A stretch of DNA of 64,000 nucleotides from Peribacillus frigoritolerans (GTDB lineage Bacteria > Bacillota > Bacilli > Bacillales > DSM-1321): contig NZ_CP158190.1 of the NCBI RefSeq assembly GCF_040250305.1, forward strand, positions 4,372,001-4,436,000, given 5' to 3'. The translations under genes and the position numbers were made by a program. Shown here piece after piece: positions 26,921 to 35,747 of this stretch (the first letter of the stretch is position 1; each line of letters opens with the position of its first letter). Below the pieces are notes generated by a model, which did not search any database, had not been told where the DNA came from, and saw only the letters and a list, made by a program, of their open reading frames with translations.

Positions 26921-28840
26921 TTAGATGCTGCGTTCTTTTATTTGCTGAACCATTTTCTTGATGAACGTTTCTATTGCGACATTTTCAAATTCTTGTTCCC
27001 CGTATTTCCGGACATTCACTTGATTTTCTTCCTCTTCTTTATCTCCAAGAACCAGCATATATGGGATTTTCCCCATCTGTGCTTCCCTGACTTTATACCC
27101 CAGCTTTTCATTCCGATCATCAATTTTCACTCTTATGCCTTGATTCTTCAGTTCTTTTTGAACCTTTAAACAATAATTCAAATGAACCTGTGAGACAGGG
27201 ATGATCTGTACTTGCACCGGGGCGAGCCATACCGGAAAAGCACCGGCAAAATGTTCTATCAGAATTCCAAAAAAACGATCGATCGATCCAAAAATGGCAC
27301 GATGAATGACGACCGGACGTACTTTTTCATTATTTTCATCGATGTAAGTCAGATCAAATTTGTCGGGCATTTGAAAATCAAGCTGGATTGTTGCACATTG
27401 ATGGCTTCGTTTTAATGCATCTTTAATATGAAAATCAATTTTCGGTCCATAAAATGCCCCGTCCCCTTCATTAACTTGATAATGTATCCCGATGCTTTCC
27501 AGTACATTTTTCAAGGCTGTTTCAGAAGCTTCCCAAAGGGAATCATCTCCCATTGAATCCTCTGGACGAGTCGAGAGCTCCACGGAATACTCGAATCCAA
27601 AAGTGCGATACACCTTATCAATCAGATGAAACACTTGTTTAATTTCACTTTCGATTTGATCCTGCCGAACATAGATGTGGGCATCATCCTGGCAAAATGT
27701 ACGGACACGCAGCATCCCGTTCAATGCACCGCTATATTCATGACGGTGGACTTGACCGAATTCGGCCATCCGGATCGGTAAATCCCTGTAAGAATAAAGA
27801 CTGTTTTTGAAAATAAGCATATGACCCGGACAGTTCATTGGCTTCATCGCAAATTTTGTTTGATCCACCTCTGTAAAGTACATATTCTCATGGTAATGAT
27901 CCCAGTGACCCGATTGTTCCCATAAGCGCTGGTTCATCATGAAAGGAGTCCGAACTTCGTCGTAATCAGCCTCAGTCTGAAGCTCCCGCGAGAACTTCTC
28001 CAATTCATTTCTAACGATTTGTCCTTTCGGTAAATAAAACGGCATTCCAGGGGCTTCCTCCGAAAACATGAATAACTCCAACTGCTTCCCTAATTTACGG
28101 TGATCGCGTTTAGCCGCTTCTTCCAGAAATTCAAAATGCTCCTGTAAATCTTTTTTCTTTCGGAAAGCCACGCCATATACCCTTTGAAGAACTTCATTTT
28201 GATTGTCTCCCCGCCAATAGGCACCAGATACACGAGTCAATTTGAACGATTTTACAAATGATGTGGATGGAAGGTGCGGCCCTCTGCAAAGATCGATGAA
28301 CTCCCCTTGTTGATAGAGCGTTAATTTTTCACCATTAGGGATGTTCTTTGCTATATCCAACTTGAATGACTCCCCTCTGTCCTCGAATAACTTCACAGCT
28401 TCTTCATAAGTCACTTCGATCCTTTTAATTTCCAGATTTTCACTTATGATATGCTCCATCTCTTTTTCAATGGCTTGTAGATCTTCTGAACTCAAAGGAT
28501 GGTCTAACTTAAAATCATAGTAAAAACCATCTTCCACGACTGGCCCCATCCCTAATTCCACGTTTTGGTATAACCTTTTCACAGCCTGCGCCAAAACATG
28601 TGCCGATGTATGTCGTAATACTTGTAATCCTTCATCCGAATCCAGAGTCAAGATCGACAGTTCGGCATCCTTATTAAGCTTGTGACTTAGATCAACCAGT
28701 TGCTTATCCAGTTTTCCTGCTACTGCCTTTTTCCTTAAACTTGAGCTGATAGACCCTGCCACACTTTCCACTGTCACCCCTTGCGGATATTCCCTTTTCT
28801 GCCCATCCGGAAATTGAACTTTAATCATTTTTTCACCCAT
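26921..28840 (-). CDS. thrZ: Threonyl-tRNA synthetase, T-box-regulated (ThrZ type)
   Basis: A 639-residue class II synthetase that charges tRNA-Thr. Domain order is TGS (residues 5-65), the editing/SAD domain with HVLAQAVKRLY and HxxxH elements, the catalytic core (motif 2 near GLxRVRTFCQDDAH, the Zn ligands in MNCPGH and later H residues, motif 3 near RFFGILIEH) and the anticodon-binding domain. The start is uncertain between ATG 28840 and ATG 28828; GGAG lies 10 bp before the former. Three tandem threonine T-box leaders upstream mirror B. subtilis thrZ rather than thrS, so this may be the inducible second enzyme. Confidence 0.9.
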   Translation of the reverse strand: MGEKMIKVQFPDGQKREYPQGVTVESVAGSISSSLRKKAVAGKLDKQLVDLSHKLNKDAELSILTLDSDEGLQVLRHTSAHVLAQAVKRLYQNVELGMGPVVEDGFYYDFKLDHPLSSEDLQAIEKEMEHIISENLEIKRIEVTYEEAVKLFEDRGESFKLDIAKNIPNGEKLTLYQQGEFIDLCRGPHLPSTSFVKSFKLTRVSGAYWRGDNQNEVLQRVYGVAFRKKKDLQEHFEFLEEAAKRDHRKLGKQLELFMFSEEAPGMPFYLPKGQIVRNELEKFSRELQTEADYDEVRTPFMMNQRLWEQSGHWDHYHENMYFTEVDQTKFAMKPMNCPGHMLIFKNSLYSYRDLPIRMAEFGQVHRHEYSGALNGMLRVRTFCQDDAHIYVRQDQIESEIKQVFHLIDKVYRTFGFEYSVELSTRPEDSMGDDSLWEASETALKNVLESIGIHYQVNEGDGAFYGPKIDFHIKDALKRSHQCATIQLDFQMPDKFDLTYIDENNEKVRPVVIHRAIFGSIDRFFGILIEHFAGAFPVWLAPVQVQIIPVSQVHLNYCLKVQKELKNQGIRVKIDDRNEKLGYKVREAQMGKIPYMLVLGDKEEEENQVNVRKYGEQEFENVAIETFIKKMVQQIKERSI

Positions 28841-28867
28841 CACATAAACACTCCTTTTTTAATAATA

Positions 28868-29098
28868 AAAAAACGCACACATCCCTATGCAAGGGACGAG
28901 TGCGTTTACCCGTGGTTCCACCCATTTTCCCATAAGCAAAAAACACTCATGGCTCTGGAGCTTGTAACGCAGCTTAGACGATATCAGTTACTTTTGTTCA
29001 CCGATATAGCTCAAAGGCGGTAAATCAGTTTCCTAAGCCAGGAAGTTCGCAGCTACCCTTCCCTCTCTGCAGGCCGTAAAAATGATTCATGTCCTCAT
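28868..29098 (-). ncRNA. Threonine T-box leader 1 (gene-proximal)
   Basis: On the minus strand the specifier loop has GATTTACCGCCTTTGAGC with specifier ACC (29019-29021), a threonine codon. The T-box bulge TGGAACC lies in GTGGAACCACG (28911-28921). It is followed by a terminator stem (GCACTCGTCCCT ... AGGGATGTGTGC) with a T-run at 28868-28908. Antiterminator pairing of GGG/ACG with CGTCCC is intact. The leader ends about 25 bp before thrZ. Confidence 0.92.
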
Positions 29099-29116
29099 CA
29101 TCGCAATATTTTTATA

Positions 29117-29350
29117 TATAAAAAAACGCACCCATCCCTATATAAGGGACGAGTGCGTTTACCCGTGGTTCCACCCAATTTCCCATAAGCAAGAAACACT
29201 CATGGCTCTGGAGCTTGTAACGCAGCTTAGACGATATCAGTTACTCTCTTTCACCGATATAGCTCAAAGGCGGTAAATCAGTTTCCTAAGCCAGGAAGTT
29301 CGCAGCTATCCTTCCCTGTCTGAAGGCCGTAAAAATGATTCATGTCCTTA
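29117..29350 (-). ncRNA. Threonine T-box leader 2 (middle)
   Basis: Nearly identical to leader 1, offset by 253 bp. Specifier ACC at 29272-29274, T-box CGTGGTTCCA on the plus strand at 29164-29173 (TGGAACCACG on the transcript), and its own terminator with T-run near 29117-29160. The most variable positions are in the terminator loop and the linker. Confidence 0.92.
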
Positions 29351-29371
29351 TCATGGCAATATTATAATAAT

Positions 29372-29600
29372 AAAAAACGCACCCATCCCTAAGTAAGGGA
29401 CGAGTGCGTTACCCGTGATTCCACCCAATTTCCCATAAGCAAGAAAACACTCATGGCTCTGGAGCTTGTAACGCAGCTTAGACGATATCAGTTACTCTTG
29501 TTCACCGATATAGCTCAAAGGCGGTAAATCAGTTTCCTAAGCCAGGAAGTTCGCAGCTGCCCTTCCCTCTCTGCAGACCGTAAAAATGATTCATATCCTT
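29372..29600 (-). ncRNA. Threonine T-box leader 3 (promoter-proximal, variant bulge)
   Basis: Third copy, offset by 250 bp from leader 2, with specifier ACC at 29523-29525. Its T-box bulge reads TGGAATC (29414-29424) where leaders 1 and 2 have TGGAACC, a change in the highly conserved ACC part. The terminator hairpin near 29372-29409 is otherwise complete, with one T fewer before the T-box. It is the first leader met by polymerase. Confidence 0.88.
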
Positions 29601-29643
29601 ATCAATGCTTCTAAAATGTAAATGGATTTTTATATTGTTATAT

Positions 29644-29672
29644 ATATTACAATATATTCCCATAAGTGACAA
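29644..29672 (-). promoter_or_regulatory. Promoter of the thrZ T-box leaders
   Basis: TTGTCA (29667-29672), 17-bp spacer and TAATAT (29644-29649) on the minus strand, upstream of all three leaders. No comparable promoter was seen between leaders. Confidence 0.6.
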
Positions 29673-29735
29673 CCTCAAATTTATTTATTTTATTATAAAC
29701 ACTAAATTGGTATAATTAGTAAAAAAGGAGTCTCT

Positions 29736-30011
29736 ATGAAAAGTTTAAGCAATTGGTCTATCGTATTTGCCGTGATTGGTACACTAGCATTTTGCTGTTC
29801 CCTTGCTTTACCAAAAGCCTCCGAGCTGCTTATGATTTCAGGATTCGGTGCGTTACTTATTGGTATGTTTTGCAGTTTCGGGGCCATGTTTATCAATGAA
29901 CAAGGAAAGACTAAGTTTTTGGCTGTGGCTGCATTCTTTCTTTTAAGTTTCATTCTCGTTTGGAATGAGCCATTTCAAATTGTCAGGCTCTTGACCTGGA
30001 TGAAAAATTAA
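29736..30011 (+). CDS. Small membrane protein, unknown
   Basis: A 91-residue protein with about three membrane segments (residues about 8-26, 31-52 and 60-76) and a short basic tail. It has a good RBS (AAAAAAGGAG) and its own terminator. I recognise no family. It is divergent from the thrZ leader promoter, with no functional link evident. Confidence 0.65.
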   Translation: MKSLSNWSIVFAVIGTLAFCCSLALPKASELLMISGFGALLIGMFCSFGAMFINEQGKTKFLAVAAFFLLSFILVWNEPFQIVRLLTWMKN

Positions 30012-30019
30012 TCGAAATG

Positions 30020-30046
30020 AAACCCGTTCATCATGACGGGTTTTTT
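30020..30046 (+). terminator. Intrinsic terminator of the small membrane protein gene
   Basis: AACCCGT / ACGGGTT around TCATCATG, followed by a T-run. Confidence 0.8.
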
Positions 30047-30053
30047 GATGAGT

Positions 30054-30656
30054 TCAATCTTCATCGGCTATCGTTCGCCTTGAATTCTTTATTCCAAGCC
30101 ATAGCGTAAGTGCAGTGGTCCAGAGAATTAGCGCACATCCGAAGCCGAGCAATGATATCGGTGCAAGGATTTGATGCTCCCTCAACATGACGGTGTCTGG
30201 CACAATAAGCAATGTGATCAGCGCCAATAAACAGAGAAGCACTCCTGTTGCATAGTAGATCTTGATTTGGAAAAGTGACGCCAAAGGTAAAAAATGAATC
30301 CCAACAATAATGGCGATGATTCCCGGTATAAGATCAATCTGATTTATCAAGTTACAGATGGCAATGGCAATCCCAATCAGCAAACCTTCGGCAATGAAGA
30401 CCATATTAAACAAAAATCCGATACGCCTCAGCCGCCTAGCCCCATTTTCTGAAACTTGATTGGACATTTTTTGTGATGCATGAATTAATGATATGCCTCC
30501 GATAACCATTATGATTCCGATCAATATGGCTGCGAGTTCCACGTAGGGAAACCCCCACCCCTGCAATCCCATTACACCGGTACCTGCCCACATTGTACCG
30601 AAGAACGCCATGAAAATGACTCCAATTCCAGAACCGCGAAACGCCTCTTTCATCAT
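30054..30656 (-). CDS. Six-segment integral membrane protein, unknown
   Basis: A 200-residue hydrophobic protein with about six membrane segments and basic loops (ARRLRRIG). Start 30656 has AAAGGA 7 bp upstream; the ORF-initial ATG at 30689 lacks a ribosome site. It resembles uncharacterised Bacillus membrane proteins, but I cannot name a domain with certainty. It is convergent with the small membrane protein gene and shares its terminator region. Confidence 0.6.
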   Translation of the reverse strand: MMKEAFRGSGIGVIFMAFFGTMWAGTGVMGLQGWGFPYVELAAILIGIIMVIGGISLIHASQKMSNQVSENGARRLRRIGFLFNMVFIAEGLLIGIAIAICNLINQIDLIPGIIAIIVGIHFLPLASLFQIKIYYATGVLLCLLALITLLIVPDTVMLREHQILAPISLLGFGCALILWTTALTLWLGIKNSRRTIADED

Positions 30657-30760
30657 CAGTTTCCTTTCATCCAAAGTATTATCATACATAGAATAATAGT
30701 ATTGCGCACCCTTCCCAATTATTCAGCTGCAAAAAAATGATTTAAGATGGATAATTGCCG

Positions 30761-30920
30761 TTTCGGAGATATAATTCGATTTTCGCAGATATATTCCGAT
30801 TTTCGCAGATATAACTGGATTTTCGCAGATATATTCCGATTTTCGCAGATATATTCCGATTTTCGCAGATATATTCCGATTTTCGCAGATATATTCCGAT
30901 TTTCGCAGATATAACTGGAT
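30761..30920. repeat. Tandem array D: eight exact 20-bp units
   Basis: Five units are TTTCGCAGATATATTCCGAT, two are TTTCGCAGATATAACTGGAT and the first is TTTCGGAGATATAATTCGAT; a degenerate ninth follows at 30921. The period is exactly 20 bp. Because 20 is not a multiple of 3, all three minus frames stay open, giving spurious ORFs. It lies between two leftward genes, directly beyond the lysP terminator. Confidence 0.95.
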
Positions 30921-30937
30921 TTCGATACAAATCCCCA

Positions 30938-30977
30938 TAAAAAAACCTGAGTCCCCAAAGGGGTCTCAGGTTTTTTC
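30938..30977. terminator. Intrinsic terminator of lysP
   Basis: ACCTGAGTCCCC / GGGGTCTCAGGT around AAA, with A- and T-runs on either side. Confidence 0.88.
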
Positions 30978-30985
30978 CATTGATA

Positions 30986-32449
30986 TCAAGCCACATCTGA
31001 TTTATCGAATTGACAATCTTTTAATGATATTAATTTGGTCTTGTGATAAATCTTGTATCCTAACCAGACTACCAGGAATATCGGTAATCCGATATAGGAG
31101 ACGGCGACGCCATACCAGTCGATGCTGCCGCTTAGGAATGCTCCATAGTTCTGTCCTGCTATGACGAGCATGCAAAGGGTGAATGAAAGAATCGGACCGA
31201 ATGGAAACCATTTTGCTTTATATTTCAGTTCGTTTAGGTCACCACCCTGTGCAACATAGGCACGTCTAAAGCGATAATGGCTTATGGCGATTCCAATCCA
31301 GGCGATGAAGCCGGTCAGCCCGGATGCATTCAATAGCCATGTAAATACATGGTCCCCGAAAATGGAGGTCAAGAAGGCGAGTCCTCCAATTAAGGATGTC
31401 ATGATCAAAGCATTCATCGGGATTCCCCTGCGGTTGACTTTAGCCAGGAATTTGGGAGCTTGTTTATCTTTTGCCATCGACCATAACATCCGCGTTGATG
31501 CATATAGCCCCGAGTTCCCTGCGGATAGTAAGGAGGTTAACACGACCGCATTCATGACGGATGCCGCGAATGCCAGTCCTGCCCGTTCAAAGACAAGCGT
31601 GAAAGGGCTTACAGAAATGTTTTCGACATCTCCGTTCAACAAACTTGGACTCGTATAAGGTATTAAGAGGCCGAGTATCAGGATGGCCCCGATGTAAAAT
31701 AAGAGGATGCGCCAAAATACTTGGCGGATCGCATTCGGAACATTTTTTTCGGGTTCTTCACTTTCTCCGGCAGCAATACCAACAAGTTCAGTTCCTTGAA
31801 AAGAAAATCCCGCGATTAGAAAGATTGAGATGATCGATAAAAATCCTCCCTTGAATGGTGCCTCATCCATGGTGAAGTTTTCAAATCCGATCACCTTTCC
31901 GCCAAAAACCCCCAATATGGTCAATAGACCAATAATGATAAAGAAAATGATGGCGATGACTTTTATTAGTGCAAACCAATATTCAGATTCACCATAGCTT
32001 TTAATGGATAGGGCGTTGAGGGTGAAGACGATTCCAAGAAACAATGCGCTCCATATAAGGCTGGGTACATCAGGGAGCCAAAATTTCATGATGATGGCTG
32101 CTGCAGCTATTTCCACGGCAAGGGTGACTGCCCAGTTAAACCAATAATTCCAGCCAAGTGCAAAGCCGAATGCGGGATCAACAAAGCGTGTGGCGTAGGT
32201 GGAAAATGATCCCGACACAGGCATATAAGTCGCCATTTCCCCTAAGCTCGTCATCAAGAAATAAACCATGATTCCAATGCAGGCATATGCAGCCAGGGCA
32301 CCACCAGGTCCTGCACTCTGGATGGTTGCCCCGCTTGCCAGGAATAATCCGGTTCCTATTGAACCGCCAATGGCAATCATGGTCATATGCCTTGCTTTCA
32401 GTTGCCTTTTAACTGTCGGTTCTTGATTATCAATGAGATTCATATCCAT
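30986..32449 (-). CDS. lysP: LysP-type lysine permease
   Basis: A 487-residue APC permease with 12 membrane segments. The N-terminal block RQLKARHMTMIAIGGSIGTG, MVYFLMTSLGEMATYMPVSG and FGFALGWNYWFNWAVT match the LysP lysine:H+ symporter very closely. It lies 98 bp downstream of the lysine 2,3-aminomutase operon in the same direction, which supports lysine uptake for catabolism. No lysine riboswitch was seen in the gap. A related arginine permease (RocE) is the main alternative. Confidence 0.88.
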   Translation of the reverse strand: MDMNLIDNQEPTVKRQLKARHMTMIAIGGSIGTGLFLASGATIQSAGPGGALAAYACIGIMVYFLMTSLGEMATYMPVSGSFSTYATRFVDPAFGFALGWNYWFNWAVTLAVEIAAAAIIMKFWLPDVPSLIWSALFLGIVFTLNALSIKSYGESEYWFALIKVIAIIFFIIIGLLTILGVFGGKVIGFENFTMDEAPFKGGFLSIISIFLIAGFSFQGTELVGIAAGESEEPEKNVPNAIRQVFWRILLFYIGAILILGLLIPYTSPSLLNGDVENISVSPFTLVFERAGLAFAASVMNAVVLTSLLSAGNSGLYASTRMLWSMAKDKQAPKFLAKVNRRGIPMNALIMTSLIGGLAFLTSIFGDHVFTWLLNASGLTGFIAWIGIAISHYRFRRAYVAQGGDLNELKYKAKWFPFGPILSFTLCMLVIAGQNYGAFLSGSIDWYGVAVSYIGLPIFLVVWLGYKIYHKTKLISLKDCQFDKSDVA

Positions 32450-32547
32450 ATGGTTCCTACCTCATTTTCTTTTATAGTTAAAAGTTCAAGAAATATAAGA
32501 GTTTTTAACAACCGCTTTGTGCTTTACTTGCTGGGTTACTATCCAGT

Positions 32548-33873
32548 TTAATTGCCATTGCCTGGTATCGTCTCCCTATTCCCGGATTGGGTGACACCAT
32601 CCTGCTCAGTCTCCATTCCACACCATTGAATTAAAGTAAGGGCAATGATCTCGGCTGTGGAGAACACGTTGTCGAGCAGGATGTATTCATTTGGATAGTG
32701 GGCAACCTCGGTTACTCCTGGCCCGAACACGATTGCAGGCGTTTCACCTACATGTGTCAGCAATCCCCCATCCGTTCCCCAAGGAGATGCTTCAATGACA
32801 GGGTCCTGTCCGGCCACTTGCCGATATTGATGAACAAGCGCATTCATCAATTCATGCTCTACGTCGATTGCTCCCGGAACCCAGCGTGCCCCGAACCATT
32901 CCAATACTGGTGGGTTTTCCTTGAACCATTGGTCCACTTCCCCCAGCTGCAATAACCAGGCAGCCATTTCGTCTTTCGCCTGCTCCATCGTTTCCTCCGG
33001 CGCAACGCCCATCCTTCCTTCGATTTTCACAAGGTCGGGGACGGATGACGGCCAATTGCCGCCTTCAATGACACCTAGATTGATAGGAATCGGAATAGGC
33101 GTGTTCTGATAAAGCGGATCACTGATACGTGCATTTCGCTTGTCTTCCAAGGCACGGATATGATTGATGACAGCCATGCTTTTTTCAATCGCACTAACGC
33201 CTTCATACCTTGTTCCGCCATGTGCTGACCGTCCTTTTACATGGATCCGGAACCACATCGAACCCTGCTGTTTCGGAAAGATCCTCATATTCGTCGGTTC
33301 AGGTATCAGGGCGGCATCGGCTTTATATCCCCTCAGGACGGCCGCTAATGTTCCGGCTCCGCCGCTTTCTTCTTCAATCACACTTTGAAATATGACATCT
33401 CCCTTTAATTGGATGCCATTTTCCTTCAATGCCTGCATCGCAAGGATCAGCGATACATTTCCACCCTTCATATCGGTTACTCCGCGTCCAAACATTCTTC
33501 CATTCTTAATCGCTCCGCTATATGGGTCGTCGTCCCACTGATCCCGGTCTCCATCCGGGACCACATCGATGTGTCCGTTCAAAATGATGGAACGTCCGCC
33601 TCCAGTCCCTTTCATGATACCTACCACATTGGGGCTGTTGGAAAATTCTCTGCGTGGAGAATAGAAATATGAATGCTTTTTCAGCTCTCCGCCGTCAGGT
33701 TCCCAACTATCGATTTGCAAACCCATTTCCTGCAGCTTTTGTGCGACGATGGCTTGTGCCCCTGCTTCATTTCCTTGCGTACTCGGGGCTTGTACCATTT
33801 TTTGCAATAGGTTTGTTCCTTCTTCCCGATGATCCTCTATCCATTGGTTTATCCGTTTTTTTATATCCGGCAC
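32548..33873 (-). CDS. yodQ: M20-family deacetylase (YodQ)
   Basis: A 441-residue M20/ArgE-DapE-type metallo-amidohydrolase. Zn ligands are visible: H in NGHIDVVP, D in GRGVTDMKGG, E-E in IEEESGGAG, and H in GVTEVAHYP. A dimerisation domain sits in the middle. GTG start 33873 follows AGGAGGATAAAT; an earlier in-frame GTG at 33894 is before that site. In B. subtilis yodQ belongs to the kamA-yodPQRST cluster. It probably removes the acetyl group added by YodP after chain shortening, yielding a GABA-level intermediate; this last step is inference. Confidence 0.82.
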   Translation of the reverse strand: MPDIKKRINQWIEDHREEGTNLLQKMVQAPSTQGNEAGAQAIVAQKLQEMGLQIDSWEPDGGELKKHSYFYSPRREFSNSPNVVGIMKGTGGGRSIILNGHIDVVPDGDRDQWDDDPYSGAIKNGRMFGRGVTDMKGGNVSLILAMQALKENGIQLKGDVIFQSVIEEESGGAGTLAAVLRGYKADAALIPEPTNMRIFPKQQGSMWFRIHVKGRSAHGGTRYEGVSAIEKSMAVINHIRALEDKRNARISDPLYQNTPIPIPINLGVIEGGNWPSSVPDLVKIEGRMGVAPEETMEQAKDEMAAWLLQLGEVDQWFKENPPVLEWFGARWVPGAIDVEHELMNALVHQYRQVAGQDPVIEASPWGTDGGLLTHVGETPAIVFGPGVTEVAHYPNEYILLDNVFSTAEIIALTLIQWCGMETEQDGVTQSGNRETIPGNGN

Positions 33874-33884
33874 ATTTATCCTCC

Positions 33885-35066
33885 TTAAATACACATATTC
33901 TCATAGATTACTGAAAGTCCCATTCCACCTGCCATACACAACGTTACCATTCCGTACTTAACTTGTGAACGCAACATTTCATGCATCAGTGTGACTGTCA
34001 ATTTTGCACCTGTTGCTCCTACAGGGTGACCAAGTGCAATAGCCCCTCCATTGACATTGACAATATCCTGATTCAAATCTAACTCCTTGATCACTGCAAG
34101 TGCTTGGGCAGCAAAGGCTTCATTAAGTTCAATCAGTCCGATATCCTCTAACGATAGACCTGCTTTTGCCAATGCCTTTCGAGTCGCTGGTACGGGTCCA
34201 ATCCCCATAACTCCAGGTTCAACTCCTGCACTGGCGAAAGCCTTTATTTTCAAGAGCGGTTTTAATCCCTTTTCTTCTGCTTGCTGTTTGGACATTAATA
34301 GTACAGCTGCAGCTCCATCATTCATAGGACAGGCATTTCCTGCCGTAATGGTTCCTTCATTTTTGAATACTGCTGGGAGACTGGCTAGTTGATCTAGATG
34401 AATGTCCTCGCGTACCCCTTCGTCATGGTTGAAGATTTGAAGTCCTTTTCGATCCTTGATTTTAAGCGAAATAATTTCTCTATCAAAGCGACCTTCTACT
34501 ATAGCTTTCCAAGCCTTCTTGTGGCTTTGATAAGCAAATTGATCCTGTTCTTCACGGCGGATACCGTATTTTTCAGCCAAGCGCTCGGCAGTTATCCCCA
34601 TATGCTCATTTCCCAAGGAACATATTAATCCATCTGCCAGCAGAGCATCCTCCATCGTTACGTTTCCAAATTTACCGCCCCATCTATTTTTCACGATATA
34701 AGGCACATTGCTCATGCTCTCCACTCCGCCAGCAATGATTACGTCTTCTTGACCAGCAGCGATAGTTAAAGCGGCGTTGGTAATGGCCTTTAAACCTGAT
34801 CCACATGCTTTGATTACAACATGGCCTGGGACACTGTGTGGGAAACATGCCATCTGCGACGAAATTCTGGCCGAGTTAAGCCCGCCTCCGTGGACATAGC
34901 CATGTCCGAATATCACTTCATTTACCTTTTCTTTACCTAACCCAGAATTATCCATTAAACCTTGCAATACTTGACGACCCAATTCAATAGCTTTAACATT
35001 CCGTAGTGATTTGCCAAAGGATCCAACTGCAGTTCGCGCTCCAGCTACGATGACAACCTCATTCAT
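33885..35066 (-). CDS. Thiolase of the lysine catabolic operon
   Basis: A 393-residue acetyl-CoA acetyltransferase-type thiolase. Catalytic residues are Cys near 88 (IKACGSGLKAI), His in [13 protein letters not shown] and the second Cys in TLCMAGGMGLS, where most family members have CIGGGQG. It sits between yodR and yodQ and is absent from the B. subtilis yod cluster. Its probable role is thiolysis of a 3-oxo-6-(acetamido)hexanoyl-CoA to a C4 acyl-CoA and acetyl-CoA, inferred from the CoA-transferase neighbours. Confidence 0.85.
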   Translation of the reverse strand: MNEVVIVAGARTAVGSFGKSLRNVKAIELGRQVLQGLMDNSGLGKEKVNEVIFGHGYVHGGGLNSARISSQMACFPHSVPGHVVIKACGSGLKAITNAALTIAAGQEDVIIAGGVESMSNVPYIVKNRWGGKFGNVTMEDALLADGLICSLGNEHMGITAERLAEKYGIRREEQDQFAYQSHKKAWKAIVEGRFDREIISLKIKDRKGLQIFNHDEGVREDIHLDQLASLPAVFKNEGTITAGNACPMNDGAAAVLLMSKQQAEEKGLKPLLKIKAFASAGVEPGVMGIGPVPATRKALAKAGLSLEDIGLIELNEAFAAQALAVIKELDLNQDIVNVNGGAIALGHPVGATGAKLTVTLMHEMLRSQVKYGMVTLCMAGGMGLSVIYENMCI

Positions 35067-35084
35067 GCTTTTTCCTCCTCTTAC

Positions 35085-35747
35085 CTATTCAATGGTGTTG
35101 ACAGCAGCATGGATTTTCAACGTTGCCTCCGTATTCCTTAGCACATCATCCACGGTAAATGGCGCCATGACTTCCTTGAGCACCAATCCCTCTGATGTAA
35201 CTTCCATGACAGCCATATCCGTAATGATTAAATTCACACTCTGCCTGGCCGTCAATGGTAGCGTACAAGTCTTCAATATCTTCGATTCACCCTGCTTATT
35301 CACGTGATTCATCAGGACGATCACCTTTTTGGCTTTCTGGGCAAGTTCCATTGCCCCGCCCATCCCCGGCACCCGCTTCCCTGGGACGATCCAATTCGCC
35401 AAATCCCCTTTTTCACTCACTTCCAGGGCTCCAAGGATGGTGATGTCGATGTATCCTTTCCTGATCATTCCAAATGCTGTTGCACTATCAAAATATGAGG
35501 CTCCCATTACAGTTGTGATCGGGAAACCACCCGCGTTACAGAGGGCAGGATCTTCCTTTCCCGGATCCGGACTTGGACCGGTACCGAGAACTCCGTTTTC
35601 CGCATGGAACAGCACAGAGATATCTTGAGGTATATGGTCCGCCACCAAGGTAGGGATGCCGATGCCTAAATTGACGATCAATCCGTCATGGATTTCCTTG
35701 GCGGCGCGTTTCGCGATGCGATTTCGTACATCTACTGCCATGCCCAT
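35085..35747 (-). CDS. yodR: 3-oxoacid CoA-transferase beta subunit (YodR)
   Basis: A 220-residue beta subunit of a class I CoA-transferase. The catalytic glutamate lies in HAENGVLGTGP (ENG motif) and NLGIGIPTLVA is conserved. Start 35747 follows AAAAGGGGTGAATTGGAA and overlaps the end of yodS by 16 bp, indicating translational coupling. It pairs with YodS to activate a beta-keto acid from lysine breakdown. It is paralogous to the scoB gene at 47222-47869. Confidence 0.87.
   Translation of the reverse strand: MGMAVDVRNRIAKRAAKEIHDGLIVNLGIGIPTLVADHIPQDISVLFHAENGVLGTGPSPDPGKEDPALCNAGGFPITTVMGASYFDSATAFGMIRKGYIDITILGALEVSEKGDLANWIVPGKRVPGMGGAMELAQKAKKVIVLMNHVNKQGESKILKTCTLPLTARQSVNLIITDMAVMEVTSEGLVLKEVMAPFTVDDVLRNTEATLKIHAAVNTIE

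Noticed and set aside
28781..29276. Two rightward ORFs containing identical peptide blocks
   Set aside because: They are translations of the duplicated T-box leaders on the wrong strand.
30719..30996. Three overlapping leftward ORFs with ICENRNISAKIGIYLRKSEY-type repeats
   Set aside because: They arise because a 20-bp tandem repeat without stops keeps all three frames open. The same peptide repeats appear in each frame; there is no RBS, and the repeat is clearly a DNA-level array.
32450..32547. Lysine riboswitch in front of lysP
   Set aside because: The gap is under 100 bp and shows none of the conserved L-box elements; the gene more likely follows the kam operon transcript or a simple promoter.
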